A stretch of DNA of 64,000 bases from Phalacrocorax aristotelis. Lineage: Eukaryota > Chordata > Aves > Suliformes > Phalacrocoracidae. The notes under the pieces were generated by a model. That model was not told where the DNA came from, searched no databases, and saw only the letters and a list, made by a program, of their open reading frames with translations. The position numbers were made by a program, and so were the translations under genes. Shown here piece by piece: positions 31,401 through 46,792 of the stretch. The DNA is taken from contig NC_134281.1 of assembly GCF_949628215.1 (NCBI RefSeq), positions 38,362,512 through 38,426,511 on the forward strand, in the 5' to 3' direction. Each line of letters starts with the position of its first letter. Position 1 is the first letter of the stretch.

Positions 31401-34400
31401 TCTGACTTCAACCTGAAGTTACTGAGGTTTTATAAGACTGCAATAAAGCTTTCTTTGCATTAACCAGCCAAGCACATAAACATTTTAATGAACTGTTTTT
31501 ACATGGTTCGTTGAGTCGCTCCTAGTCTCCTATAATACAAATCACTTCTCCGTCACACTCAGCCCTCTCATACAGGCCTTTCTTCCCAGTGTACAGAATG
31601 TAAATCGAATAGCAGTTCGATGGAAATTCAGCAAATATTACATTCTAGTCAGTATAGCTCCCAATAGTGAAAATGTTTAAGCTATTGTGTCACAAAGAAA
31701 ATCTCCAGCAATCACAAGCAATAAAATAGAACACATAGAAAAGCAAGCATCACTGTTATCACCAAGCAAGCTGTTAGGGACCACTATAAAATAAGCCTCT
31801 TAGAGCTACCGCATTGCACCGCAAACGTTTCAGACAATGAACTACAGTGTTGCCATGGAGTACTGGGGGAGCTAAATTGTCATTAATCATAGAACAGACC
31901 ATCTCCCAAACAGGTATTTATTTTATATTGACCTAAAGGTTGAAATAAATTATTGAAATCAACATCAGTGTACACCAAATCTCTTTAGAATAATTAAATG
32001 GCATTAATGACAAGCATTTTGGTGTATTCTAGTCAACCTTTAAAAAGCAACATGAGAAGCATAAAATATTTATTGTTATGTTTTCAAATAGACTTTACGA
32101 CACATTATGTAGTTTCAAGATTAAAGATTAGTTCTAACACATGATTTAATAATGAATGCAAATTATAAATGAATATTTAATAAACCATATCACGTTTTAT
32201 GTCTTAACATATCCTTTGCCATTACTGTGACTGAATGAGAAATGGCTCTGTGATGTATTGTCCTGCTGCCTAGGGCCTTGGTGTTTTCACCTTGATATGG
32301 CCTTTAAAATAAATTAATTTGTTAACGTTTAAGAACTCTGTGTAAGAGCTGACATAAAACATTTATAGGTCTGTTTATGATTGAACGAGCCATGTGCTAA
32401 TCAGATAATATTTGTTTTAAAAATAATTTATTTAGCCAATTGTTCCATGAAAAAAGATTTGGAAATGTTTATTCCCAAATTGAGTCTAGGATTAAGTGGT
32501 ACTAATGGTACCGTAAAGGTGTTATATAGTGTTAATATAATCTGAGTATTAAAAACATAATGAATTTGCTATTTATGAACCATTAAGTTTTATCTCAACC
32601 CTAGAATAAACTTCCTATCATTACAGACCTATTCATAACTTTTCTGTCTTTTTTTTCTTCTCTTTATCCTTATTCTCCTCTTTGCTTTCCTCTACATGGT
32701 CAGAGAGTCATATTTTTGATATTTGTAGGACGAATTCAAATATGTTTTAAAAAGGTAAATATTTTATTCTGGACAGTCCTTTTAGTATCTTGTTTGCTAG
32801 AGTGGCAATACAGACTATCGCCACAGAACGTCAAAAATTATTTTTATTTACTTTTCATTATTAGTTTTTAATGTTGTATCCCTCCCTAAATTTATTTTGA
32901 TGTTGCAGATAAAAAATGCAAAGGAATATAGGCTTCTCAGCTTAATAATTTTGTTTGTTTTAACTGGCCTAATTCAGACTTCTTGTCAAGAGAATACACT
33001 ACATGAAACTTAAACCAAGGTAGAGCTATTACGTTGGGTGGGAGTTCCACTAAGTTCTCCAGCAAGTTTTAGTGACTGAAATAATAAATCTCACATCTGC
33101 CAGCACTCGATTGCACTGACCATGTAGATCGCTGTCCTAATTTAAGCAGCTAAGAATCAGGATCTACAGTAAGTTGTAACAAGAACTTGGCTATTTATGT
33201 TTTATATTTACATAAGATCCTAAATATTTAAAGATTAATAAAAAAGGAGAAAAAAGTCTGACAAGAATTTTCCTCTACTAGCCCTTTTGACTTAATGTTT
33301 CCATACTGCCTATGACCCAAAATAAGGTGTTTAGAGAAGTGAGCGTCAGATATTTCAGGAAAAGTAGAAAAATAACTAAGAATGGAAAGAAGAGGACAGG
33401 CCAGGAAGGGTGAGATTCAAAAGGACGCTATGACTAAAGGACAGTAAGAAACAATGAAATTATTACCCTTAGGTGAGGAGGAAATTAAAAATAAGAATGA
33501 ATTTGTTAACTGGCAAGAGAATTCTTACAATAGCAATCTTTATTCTCCTAGTGTCTGCCCTGTTTGTCTGACGTACACAGAGGTGTAGAGGTTCATTTGT
33601 TTCCAGATTGTTTATATATTTTCTCACATTTCCCAGGCATCCCTACCTCTTCCTGTCATCTTCTTGCAGTCATCTCTCCCTATTCATTTGCTCTGTTATT
33701 TTCTTCACATTTCAGTCTCCAGTGCTGTCTTTCTCATTGCTGTTCTCTTGTCTTCACTTCCTAACTATTTCTGACATAAGCTATGCTACCTTGCAAGACT
33801 TCTCATGATCAATTTGGGGATCACTCCTATTTAGGCTCCATCTCATTCAGAAATTTTTTTCCATCTGCTGCTTCCTATGGCTTGGGGAAATCTGCTGCCA
33901 TCACCCATTCTCCTTCACATCTCTTGAAAGAGATCTAAGAGTATCCAGTCTACTTCATGGACTGTGAATACAATTACTGCTTAATAGTTTTGGAGAGCTT
34001 TTACTTAATTTTAAACCATTAAAGTCTTTCAAGAGCACCTAGTATCTTAGTTCAGACTTCACAATTATTGGAATGAGAAAGAGAAATCAAGCAGATCCCT
34101 GTAGGATCAAGTGCTAGCTGCCTACTGAACTGCTATATTTCCATGTCCTTCCTTACATGAAGTTTTGTGATTACGCACTGATTGATCTCAAGCTAGCCAG
34201 AGTACAGTAAAGATAAAGACAACTGTGTGAGGGTTATTCAGTGTTTACCCTTGTTTTCAATTCAAAAAGCTACCATTCTCACGAACAGCAGTTCTGTACC
34301 CATCTCTTCCCATACCGACAAAAGACAAACCTGAATGCTGGATGACAGGCTAGTTTCACGCAGTAAAACATTTCAGTTCTCCACATCATTATTCATGACC

Positions 34401-37400
34401 CAGGATGCTTTTGTTCCAGACCTAAATCCAGAAGATAATCTTTTTTCTCTTTCCCACATAATTTCCTTCCCATACTGAAACACAGACTCCCTGCAAACAC
34501 TTTACACCAGTGTCTTTTCCATTTATTGACTGAATGGTTAATATAGGTGAGGTGAAACACCATACTTAAGAAATGAAAAATTTAAAAAGCCAAGGAGCAC
34601 ATCAGACTACAGTGTGAGGTTTAACTGTCCACCTTCTCCAAAGCGTTAGCATGCTACATCAAGTCTGATACACTTTTCAAAGCTGATTAAAATTATTATT
34701 TTCAATCGTATTAGCTTTACTCTAAGGACAACCATACCCTTAATTCCCCAGAAAGATTTCCAGGGGAGATTTGTGGATTTGCCTGCACTGCCACCAACCT
34801 CTCTCAAAATTTTCAACAAGAAACAAACCCCCACTGAATATCCTAATATTCATTTTGGGCCTTACTCAATGCCCACTAAAGCCAGCCAAAACAATTTCAT
34901 AGACTTTGGTAAGGTTTTACGTGAGGCTCAGAGGTAGCCCATGACCCTAAATCAGATAAGCAGTTTCATTCTTCTCTATCACTCAACTCTTTGCCTCTCT
35001 TGAAAAGCACACAGTAGGTACAGCCTAGTGTGCTAGATAAGAAGTGTTAAAATATTATGCATCCCTGTACACTAAAACCAAGATCATGAAAATCATTTCA
35101 CATGTGACAACATAAAATTTGAAACAAATTGGCATTACAATATTATGTTTGTGTTCATATAACATCCCTTCTGCCACATGCATCCAGTTACAATCTCTGC
35201 TTTGAAAATGAGCAATTACATTTATGGCCAGAGAAAAGGAAAACAATTTAGGTACAGGAGAAAGCATTATTTAAACTCATAAGGGAGAAATAATGGGCAG
35301 TAATCAACAGCTGCTTCAGAAAGCAACAGCACTTTCAGCATTACCACCTGAAAACTTCAGAATGAAGAAAACAAAAACAATTCCCAGCTGAGGTATAGAC
35401 AAAGAAGATAACCCTCCCATAGGAGCACAGCATGATAAGTAGCCACAGGGAGAATCACTGTGATCAGTCAGAAAGGCAGGAGAGTTATTAGCTTAGCCCT
35501 GAACCTCCTACTTAATGTGGGGCCAGTGGTGATAGTTAACAGACCCTGGCTAAGGTGACAAGCTTTGGACCTGCTTGAGGAAATCCAATTGAGAAGCAGC
35601 CATGAGGAACAACAAGCTAGAAACAGATGTTCCAGCTACCAGGATGTGCACACATTTAACCTGAATATGTAGAAAAAATATTATTTTCTATAGATAGTGA
35701 TTTCATCTCCTCCTGCAGCTCAGGTACTGTCAGATCTCATTATCCACAGCTAAAGTGCTTCCTTCACATTTTGGAGTAGATCTTAAATCCAAGCAGAACT
35801 GTTTGAGTGATAGCTACTGAATGAAGAATTCAAGGCACTAGATTGATATTCTGAAGATAATTTTAGTATTCAAGCAAAACAAGGCTAAACTCATGGAAAT
35901 AGAAAGAGTTGAATTTCAATGCAGAGTTAAAATAATTACTAATACCCATTTAACCCAGCATAAACGATCAGGAAAGCTAGCTTTCTTTCAGTTGTCAATT
36001 CACATTTAGCAACTAATGTCGATTACATGTACTTCTATCAGAAAATATCTAGACCTCTGCCAAAATGGGACAGGAACAGGTTTGTCAAAAGGAGCTAAAT
36101 ACAAAGGCAAATTATGCCAAATACAACAAACAAAACATCAAAGTCTTAAGCTAGTCTTTTGTGCATCTGTGGGCTCCATAGCATATAAAGGAGAGTACAA
36201 AAGTCCTATGGGATATTAATATCATATATACAATTATGCTTGGGTGTACATTTTCCTTTGCGGTTCTATAAATCTCATTAACATTCATGAAAACTATATA
36301 TACCTCAAGAGGAGAAAATGCCCCACTATGTTGATTTTTACAAGAAATTTACTAGTCTCAACACAACAAACATCTGTTCCAGATTTCAAACACAACCCAT
36401 TTTAGGGACATACAATATCCCTAAATAGTTACTTCTAAATTTGTTTATGGTTCTACATTAAAAAGTAAAATAAATAAAATACATATAAGAGAAACAAATA
36501 CCGTTTACTCTGATTGCAAAAGGCTATCTCTGAGCACATGAGGAACAGTGAAATACCTTTACAACTAACATTTTCTTCTATGCCTGCCTTAACTTCTAAG
36601 CCTATATATCTTCAGGGGATAGGAGTAAATTAAACTATTCTTTCAACTTCTGACTTATTTTCAAAACATAAAAGTGATATGATTGTGTTCTCTTTTGCTG
36701 CCATTTCCAAAGCAAATAATCTCAGTAATTTCCAAGATAATAATAAAACAAGAAGTCCCTGGCTAAAGAACTTTTTTTCCCATTACTTCTAATTAAGATA
36801 GAGTATGATAAATTACTGTGATGTTTAACTTAAAACCAAGGATGTTTTCAGTTGTCTTTCTCCATTTAAGTAATATCGTAGCAGGGGAAAAGGGGATTAG
36901 TGCATAAAATTAAAAACTTCACTGTCTAACCAAAAAGGTATCAAGTTGGAAGGATATATAATCTCCCTGGGAGGTATGAAACCTTCCTTCATTCTTAATT
37001 CTTCTCAGTTCTAAATTCTTAGAAATCAGAAGTTAACAATAGCTGGTTTTCCAAATTATAAGCGCTTAGGGTTGACGTAAGGATATAGACATTTTTGTTA
37101 AATATAGCTTTATAGTAGTGTTTCTTATGAACCCAAAGCAAAACTTTTTAAAAATATGCCTTTGACTTGTTTTAAATAACAATAATTTTGGGACCATCTG
37201 GAGAAAAAGTTTCTTCATAATGTAGCTTCTACTTCAGAGCAACTCAGTGGTCAAAAGGCCCGGAATCTACCTCTGTCTTCATATATGCTTAAGTATTTCA
37301 TTTCAGCCACTTCAAGAAGCTACCAACTTCTCCCATCTGAACAATAGTACAACTTCCCTAAAAGAGATTTTTAGAAAAATTATGTTAAAACCTGTACTGA

Positions 37401-40400
37401 ATAAAGTATCTGCTCCACTTGCATGTAGTATGCAATTCAGTTTATTCTCTTCTCTGGTTTCTGGCATCATTCCCTTGAAAATGTTACCTTTATGAGCAAA
37501 AGGTTTTGTTCAATTGTCCATTTTATACATGTAAATAAACAGAAGGTACCAGACTTCAAGAAACAAAACATGTTCTAAAACAGAGTGTAAACATTAAACT
37601 GATCTTTGAAATGTAAGTAAACTACCAAAATAAAATTTAATCTGTAAAAACATACGTGCCACTGTTTAAAGCTATGTACCATTTTCATTATGTAATATTT
37701 CCTTACGTTTCAAGTAAAGTATTGCATGCTAGAATGACTAAAATAAAGCTGGTATCTGGCAGCAAAGTTGCAAAAAACTAAGTTTCTCCGAAAGTCCAAC
37801 CATTAAAATAACAATATTCTAAAGAATAGGTGTGCCTGCAGGAAATTTAGATAGATGTTGGGATTTTACCACAGAAGCAGACTATGTCTGTTGCATACTA
37901 TGAATTGAAGGGCTCAGTCCTACATTTCTTTACTGAACACTAAGCAGATGTTCCAAAATCTTTAAAATAATATATTCAACAAAACATAAAAGCACATGTA
38001 TCACAATCTTCAATGAAGATGTGCTACGAGGACCTCTATTGAAATCAAGTTTTCTCTTAGCAGGACAATACGCAAAAAGGCAATAGATAGTTGCCATTCA
38101 TGTGGTCCCTCATGTAAAATTCTTGATGCTGAAGAAAACGGGAAGTCATCATTATTCATATCTTATACTTGAAGAAGCTGAAAGACAGTGTATTCAGGTA
38201 AGAAATGTCAAAATGTCTACACTGAATTTTGCTAGCCCAGAGGATCGGGACAGGGGTAAATAAAATCAAGACATACTAGTTTCTATAACCGTTATCATGC
38301 AAGGAAGCGATATGATTAGCATGACAGCATTTTAAGCTGCCTGGTCACCTCAAGCGTCTGTTTATAGTTGGGTCGACTGGAGGCACTTTCTGGCACCCCA
38401 CAGAAAAGGCTTAAAATTAATATGTCTGGATCACACCAAGATGATCTAGCTGTGCTGCAGACTACTTTCTTTGAACTGCGGTGATACATTTTACATCATA
38501 GATCAACACCTATGTTACTAGCATTAGTAACACAACTAACAGGTTCTAGTTATGAAAGAACTCTCAGCTCCTACCTATACAAGAGTTCAATTTCTTATTT
38601 TGAACAAAGGTCCAATGCAAACTCTTCCTGTCAGCCTGGAAACCATACCAGTACACTATTTCAAACTTGGGTTAAAAAAAAAGAATTCTAACATTTGCCT
38701 CCATAGATCCCTCTGTAACAGGGATAAAGAGAAAGGTTAATGGCACGTAATATACAAAACAAGACATGGTCTGAATATCCAGGGACTCCTTGTAGTAAGG
38801 ATCAACTTTCTGGTTTTGTACATGTTGACTCATGACTGGACATCTTAATTACTGTTTCAATAGCAATCCAAAGAAGTGAGTCCATTGTATTATCACACCA
38901 TACTTCTAAGGGTGTTTTTACCTACAAAAATAATTCTTATTTCAGGGTTTGTTTGGGGTTGGTTTTTTTTTTCAGGCCTAGCAAGCTAGAGAGAAGGGAC
39001 AAGAAGTTCAACATGTAACTAAAATTTTCATGTAAAGCAATGTACAAAGATCCCATGGACTCAGTTGCCACCTCCGTAATACATCTAAGTTAGATGCTGC
39101 AGTTTCAAAACACGAAGTAAAAAGTAGTTCACTAATTACACATGTTGAATTTTTTTCATATTTAAGTGTGTATATGACAACAAAATCAACACAGGTAAGT
39201 AAATCAATTAAATAGTTGGGGGCTTGTCTTCTGGCTGAATGCAGGTGCAAGTATCAACAATTTGAAGAATCCCCAAAGCACCCCTTTCAGCAAAAGTAGT
39301 TTCTATTTAAAATGTGACTGTGAATCACTCCCTTTGAATTTGCTAGTCATAACTATTATATAACACTGTGAGCCGGAAATTCTTCAACCTCAGATTGGCT
39401 CAGAAGTATGTATTTCTGGGTCGAATCTGTGAATATGTTGGAAATTCCTGTAAATACAAACAGTACTTTTCTAGATTTACTCTGTTGACCAGTGGGGCAG
39501 AGGTTTGAGGATTACAAAGAAGGTGCCATAAACAGTACTTTTTGCAGCCACCTTTGAAATAATTGTGGTTACATTAAATTAAAAACGTATGAGGGAATCT
39601 TCTCCAATGGAAGCCTAGCTACTTCCATAGCATATTTGGAAATCTGCAATTATAATGGACAATTATCCAAAGAAGTCACTAAAGCTGCTAAGGTTTCCTT
39701 TGCCCCAGATTGAGGCATGAATTTATATGAATTTCAACAGTTCTAAACTGCTTTGCAAGCATGGTTATAAACCCCAAGCGGCTTGGTTTGTTGTTGTTTT
39801 GGTTGGTTGTTATTTTCCCTTATGTGGGCAGGGGGAAGGAGGATATTTTAAAAAAAAAATAATTCACACAACCACCATTTCTTTTGTAAAGGTATGGGCC
39901 AAATACCCTAAAAGGCTGAGGGCTGTTCCACCTCACCACAGTGAACTACGGTTAGTGGCTTATATAAAAGTTAATCTTATTTGGCACTAAGAAGAAATGT
40001 CACAGCACAAAGTGGGAAAAAGAAAAAACCCAACAAAAAACAAATACATAGGTGCCGTCACCTCCACTGCCTCTAACACAAATAACTGGATTCAGTATAC
40101 AGGGAAACAAGAAAACAAACGTCAGCTCTAACTGTCCTTGCTTTTGTATGCTTCGGTCAGATTTCTGCTGTCATTTACTGTGCAATCAGGCTAAGATGCC
40201 TTTGTTTTAAACTCCACTCAAAACATAATTTCCTGATCTAATCCCGTTTATTACCAGCGTGAACATTTTTGTCTCTAAAAGGTCCTAGCAATGTTAATGA
40301 CCCAAACAGTAATTCTTAGAAAGGCAGTATGTCAGTTTACTGATGCAGATTACTTTTTGCCCCCAAATCATCACACTAAAAATCCTGCTAAAAGAAAAGT

Positions 40401-43400
40401 GAGGGTCTCACTGACACAACCCCCTTCCCTCACATAAGAAAGTCATAGTCCAAGATCAAGCAGCATAGTAACTTTGGAAATTTATACAATTAAACCTAAA
40501 TGCCTTCTTTTTACATCCGAAAAGAAAGATGAGTATTTTTACACCACCCCACCCCAAAAATAAAGGGGTATCTAGATGATTCCCCTAGTAAAGCCTTTCT
40601 CAAGATTGTGATCTGTTGCTTTGACATCTTTGGTCCTCATGTATTTCATGGAGTATTGCATTAAATAGAAACAACAGAAATAGATTTCAAAACAAAATAT
40701 TTTATATATTTGAAATGCAGTTGCATACGTCTTGCAAATGATTGGTATGTTTAAAGTACAAAGTTGATTGGCACATGCTTTCACTTAATGATGGTAATTA
40801 CAAAGAATAACAACTCCAAACCACATCTGTTCAATGTAACAATCTTGTTGCGCTATGCAGATTACATTGAGCTGTCAGAAATGCCAGTTTTACCACAAAT
40901 CATGCATAAGCACATTTGTAAGACAAGAAACAGATTAATAAGCATCAACACTTTTCTGTAAACACTTGTTGAAGAGAATAAAAGCTGTTAGCACTGAAGG
41001 AAATGATACAACAGTGGATGCTTTCTCTATCAAGCTTGAAATAAGAAATCACAGGAAGGACAAAAGTGCAGACTGGATCCCCAAAGAACAAGTCCCCTTA
41101 TAGCAGATCAAGATGTGGAAAACTCAACCACCACACTTCATGTGAACAATATTTAATAACTTTTTTTTCCTTTTGATCATTTCTCACTTGAAATCTTCAT
41201 TTTACAAAGCACTAGGTAATGTACAAAGAGGGCGTTTTTAAGTTATACTGGATTTGAATGTCTAAAATACTGTACAAAAAAGAAAGCTTAATTCTAAGAT
41301 GAGTAAGCACAGGCACAAGTTTATAGGTGTTATTTGTCCACTTTTTAAATAGTATTTTAACATTCTGAGAAAAGTAGTGCTTTCAGCGTGGCTAATTTTT
41401 TTTTAATTGCATAACATTCAAATGAAAATTGAGGCTAAAACCACTAGATGAAGAAAACTGAAATCAGTAAGTCATAAACGTTATGAACCTTTTACCATAT
41501 CGTAATTGTAGGTGCCTTTTTTCAAAAGCTGTTTAAGATTAAGGGTCATGTTTTCTCTATAGTAGAGGAACATGGAATTATAGGCAGGCAGTCATATGAT
41601 CTCAGACAAGTCATTAATGTAACATGACTTTGTTTGCTTTTATATGACAGAAGACATTACAAGATAGAGCTGACATGCAATATAATTGTAGAATAAATAA
41701 ATAGCATGATTTTAAAACCAAAAAAGCTTCTTAGATATACTCCTTTCAGTAATAGATATTTTAAAATGGAAAGAAAGAAGATTTTTTTTTTAAATCTCTT
41801 TAAGAAGTAGTTTTCCACTAATATGACTTAGTTAACTCTAATCAGCTCAGGAACCATACGTGCTCATGTAACAGAAAGGTAACAAATCTGCTTTTTGGTT
41901 TTCCAAAATTGTCTAAACTTATTCCTGTTCAGACTGCCACAGCAGACAAACTGTATCCTGTCTTAGTGGATCAGTTTGACATCCTGCAAGTTTAGCCAGA
42001 GATGAGACCCTCTGTGTGCATCATTTGCTTTTAAGTTTAGCTTTAGTTTGCCTGAGTTGGCTCAGAACTTTTTTCGCACTTATTGATAATGCTGGTACAG
42101 CTGCCTCAGGTATTTAAAGCATACAGATAAGCCAACAATTATTTACATCACACCCAAAGATTTCATAAAAAGACTGTTTACCACTTAAGTGTTATACCCT
42201 ACAAAATCTCCAGAAATAGTAATACAATTATTTTCATGCTCGAGGCTTATTCAGTTTCCAGTAAAATGAACAAAAAATTTTTGTAATAGGAGAGGTCTTA
42301 CAGAACATTAAGTCTCATATCCTGAAAACCATTTAATTGCTAAGTAGTCCTTCTCAAATCCATGAAGGTATGCACAAAGTTTGGATCCAGTCCTTATTTT
42401 GTGAAAAATCCACATACTTCTTGTTTTCTTTAAAACTACATGATTCTTATCAAGCTACCTAGCTGCATGTGATCATGCTTGAGCCCAGTTCCTAAGAGGA
42501 AACCAGGGAAATACTTTTCAAAATATATTCAGAACTTCTAAAACTTGCATTTATAGACATCTATAAAATCTACTGAACATTACAAAAAAATGGCAGTTGT
42601 CAGGGTTTTAAACACATAGTAGCATTAATTCTGTCAAGCCATTAACAATGAAATTAAAAAAAAAAACAGTGATTATTTACTGCAACTGTCAAGCAGAAAC
42701 AGTGATACCACTCAGCCAGCAGGTTTGCAAACTGTGTCACTGTGCAAGCCAGGGTTGAAAGTTCTCGACTAAGGAGTGCACCTGCCCATCAGAACCATTG
42801 TTCAACCCTCTCCTCAGGGTGTAGCACAACGTGCTTCCTAGTGCAGTAGGAAAGATTCTCTAACATAACGTTCCTCATCGCGACAAATATGTAAGCCTGA
42901 ACAAATTTTCTCAGAAACAGCTGCTTCTATGGTATCTTGGCATTTGAGTAAATGATTTGCAGAAATGCTATGGGGAAGGAGGTACTTTAAAGGCTGCCAG
43001 GGAGTGTGATAGGGCTAGAAGAAGAGTGAAGAGGCACAGCTGTGACAGCTGAAAGCAGGATAAGCTGCCACTGATCTGTTTCTATGCTTATAACAACACC
43101 CATTAATCAATTCCAATCACAGCAGGCCCACCAACTAAACTATACTCCACCTCTCGAAAACTGACTGCTCAGCCTTGTAATCCTCCTTTCCATAGATTTC
43201 AGAAGGCAAACCTGACTGAGTGAGATCTCTTGGACAAGGAGTGGCGATATCCGAATTTCTGGCCCTGAGTGCTCTCTCTTGCATAGAATTCAGTCTGGTG
43301 TTGACAGGCCAGAAGCTTGAAGCTCAGCTAGGCATCAGAAAAAGCACTTAATCAGAAGCCTGGCTACTTAAAGCTACCACTTGAAGGATTAAGTACACTT

Positions 43401-43667
43401 TGTCTATCTCTTTGCAATATCAGTTTAAAGCTTGGGAGGAGGTTTCCAGAATAACCAAATAGAGTTAGAAGCTGGAGTCCCTTTACTATCTAGCAGTATC
43501 TGTGCACCCAAAGAACACGGCAGGGTTTTGAAAATCTCCTAATATAAATATACCACTTGAACAGCTTCCTTATTTATAAAAAGCTGTGTATTTTAATAGT
43601 GGTATGGGTTTTACAAGAGCTAGATGCCCATTGTGACGTTTTACTAATTGCCAGAGGTGGCACAGGT
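28402..43667. other. AT-rich intergenic DNA, no recognised gene
   Basis: About 15 kb without a recognisable gene, RNA gene or named transposon. Short open frames (at most 87 codons) have chance composition. The segments around 29,880-31,000 and 31,450-32,650 are relatively free of homopolymers and rich in TAAT, ATTA, GATA and TTTAT motifs, as in vertebrate enhancer-type conserved elements. That is an impression, not a measurement. The rest is plain AT-rich sequence with small A- and T-runs. Confidence 0.5.
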
Positions 43668-43711
43668 ATTTCCCAACCATTACAAATGCATTTCCCAACC
43701 ATTACAAATGT
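43668..43711. repeat. 22-bp tandem duplication, two copies
   Basis: 'atttcccaaccattacaaat' followed by gc, then the same 20 bases followed by gt. The period is 22, with a single mismatch at the last base. Flanks are unrelated. It is a recent small tandem duplication. Confidence 0.92.
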
Positions 43712-44329
43712 ATGCAATGTATCAGGCTTCAAAACACGTGCATTTGCTGAGAGCTGCTATTATTTACACAGCATCAACAGTTTTTTAGTTGATACACAGG
43801 CAAGATTGACAGTCTGGCTTAATTACTGAACAACAGCACAGAACATCAAACAGCAAAGTTTATACTAGTCATTAAAGGAAGCAGCAGCCCACAAACACCA
43901 CTGGCAAGTAATTTGCCTAACTTTTGAATTCTTCCTTTGTGAAATATGATGGTGTCAACCATCAAAATTTCAAGAGAGGTCTTTAATGCTAAAGTTAAAT
44001 CTCTTATAGCAGGACAAAATTCTGAGATCACATATGCTGTTCATGTAATGTATATTATAATGTAATATCACTTAATATCATAAAGTATACTTTTATGCTC
44101 ATTAGTAGAATTATTTTGACAAATAGATGACTATGCTATTTGGCATTGCAGAATGGACACAGTAAACGTGCTGGGGAAATTCCAAATTTAGAATTAAATA
44201 AGTGATATGGTATTTATAACTACTTTTCTAACCCTATGAAAAACTTAAGTATGACAGCTGCTATTCATTTTAACATGCATTACCTTCCTACCTTTTGTCA
44301 TGTTCACCATAGTAGAGATTTAAGGATTT

Positions 44330-44340
44330 CCCCCCCCCCC
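44330..44340. repeat. C11 homopolymer
   Basis: Eleven consecutive C residues followed by TTTCCC. A length-variable homopolymer site where assembly errors are also likely. Confidence 0.85.
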
Positions 44341-46745
44341 TTTCCCTTGACTTCCCTTCAAAATGGATTAAACTCAAAATTCTTCTAGATGGTATTTCCA
44401 GGAACAATAGCATAATGTAAAAATGCTACCTGTGTAGTATAAAGGAATTTTTATTCCCAGGCCCTGCCATAATTTCCAAATTATTTTTCCCCCCTTGTTT
44501 TCGGCTCTAAACTCTTTGGGGACAGATTTCCTTTATGTTTGGAAAATGCCTACCAAATAGCAAGCAATCTAAATAATAACAAATATCTTTACCTAAGCAA
44601 ATGCCTGATGCAGCCTCTGCAGTGCAAAACTAAAGAAGCATCACCCTCTTCAAACTACTTTTACAAACTGATTTTGCTTTTACACTGAGGTAGAAATATC
44701 TACGTATTTCTCATGTAAAAATAAACAAGAAAAACTGAAGGGAAAAAAATGCTTCCAGCAGACAAAGCACAGGCTAAGAAACTACAGACAGTATCAACCT
44801 AGAGGTCTGCAATGTGCTTTGAATATTGTGACATTTGAAAGTACAGAATAGAAAACAGAGCAGATGTGCACACACATAAGAATGTGCTTACTCTTTATTT
44901 ACAAAGAAAACATACTAGCACAGAAATCCAGTACATACCAGGTTTAGAAGAATCTAACAGGAGTCTAATAACACAGTCATAAACCACTATTCTACATGAA
45001 TATGGCTTTTATTGACCTCTTTTGATCATAAAAAGAGCATTGATAAGCTGCCAAAAGAAATGTACACAGCTCCCAATTTATGCAAACAAATACTCAAATG
45101 TTACAATCAGAAAAAGAAACTACAAAAATAATCTTACTCAACACAAAAGCCAACTTTGTGCATTCAGCGTTATATTTTCTATTCTATAACAACAGAAGTT
45201 TTACTATTACATCTCATTGTGACTATACAGCCCAAACAGAAATGCAAAAAGGAGCTGGTGCACCACGCTGCCTACAGAATTTTAAGTTCCTATTGAAAAT
45301 GCCTGGCAGATGACTCCTTCCACACAAAAGATGTGGGAAGTAAAGACTTTTTGTGACAGGGGAATTTCTGTTAAGCAGTAATCAGCCTACCACTGTGTTA
45401 CTAGAAGGTATCAGCATCCTGCTAAATATATGGTTTTTCACATTTTAACACCTAGACAAAGCAGAGGAATATTTCAGAGCCACATTATGCCTTTAGCTTC
45501 AAAGAAACTTCCCAGTTTAAGTTAACTTAAATAGACCAGCCACAAGAATCTATTTTTACGTTTAACTGCTTTTATGCAATGTCCAGTGTTTCCAAAATAC
45601 TGCAAAGATTTCAAATACAGTTTACAAAACAGTGTTCTAGATACTATGGACAATGAATTCTTTCAAGGATTTCATCTTCCATGTTTAGAATTTTGTTTTT
45701 CTCAGAAAGCTCCAATTATCTGACAAATCAGGAGAAAAGCCAACTATGCTGTGCATTTCTGAAGAACAGGTCACTGATGTCTTCACTTCTCTGCAGAGAA
45801 TGCTGGTAAATGCCCTCTCAGGGCAGAGTATCACTTGGTTAAAGCACATAGCACAGAGCAATCTTTATTTGCTGGACATCATAGCCTACCAATGCAGTGC
45901 TGCCAGTGCAATGTGTCATAAACGTGTTTTATGTATTGTATATCTTACTGAAGTCTCACCTTTCCTAGACCACTGCTGTAAACTAATAGCATGGAATTCT
46001 AGTCTCAAGCACAGTGAGAACTGGCCATTAAACTGACGGATTAAAAAGCAGGTTTCACTGGGGTTCTAGGTGCTGTAAGAACAGCCACACACGTTCAACT
46101 AACATGAATATTAAAAAGCACAGGCAAGCAAAACCACAGGGCTTACCTACATGCAGTGCTCCTAAGTTCAAGTAATAAAGCCTACTTCAGCTATTACTAT
46201 ATACAAGGATATTGTCTAGAGCCGGTTTGTAGTTAACTGCAAGTTCCTTTGCAGTGTTATAGCTGTATCCATGCAAAGTGTGTAATAAGTTAATAGTTAC
46301 ACTCTTGCAACAACTTACATACATAGGCTATTCCCTGAAGGTTAAGGGAATAGACTTAACCTCCGCTAAGCAGATCCTCCTGAAGTTAAGAATCTATTTC
46401 TTCAATAAGAGCTGTTTACAAAGATAATTATAGCACCTACTTGCTTTACAGCTGAGAAATAGGAGCGATCTAATCTTGAATACTTTCTCCCCCCATCTGT
46501 TGAATGAGAAATAGTTTTTCACCTTTGCAAAGCACTCCGATATCTACTGGATGAGAAACACTGTACATTTCATGCAATTCCAGCCACAGCAGAACAGGAG
46601 ATAGTTTTATGATGAGTCAATAGCATCAGAAGTTGGAAAGGTCAAGCTGCAGCTATTATGATCCAAGTACATTAGTACTCTCCAAAAAGAAATCCTCTTT
46701 TTAAATTATATCTAATCAAGAAGTGTACCTACTTCTAGCTTTCTT

Positions 46746-46792
46746 AAAAAAAAAAAAAACAAACAAAAAAAAAAAACCCCAAACAAAAAAGC
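46746..46792. repeat. A-rich tract with AAAC interruptions
   Basis: Runs of 12-13 A separated by CAAAC and CCCCAAAC, of the same style as the tracts at 1,927 and 27,847. No adjacent element body recognised. Confidence 0.8.

Noticed and set aside
31880-31920. 'aatcatagaacagaccatct', reminiscent of a CR1 terminal repeat
   Set aside because: No other CR1 block follows, and the match is too short to call an element.
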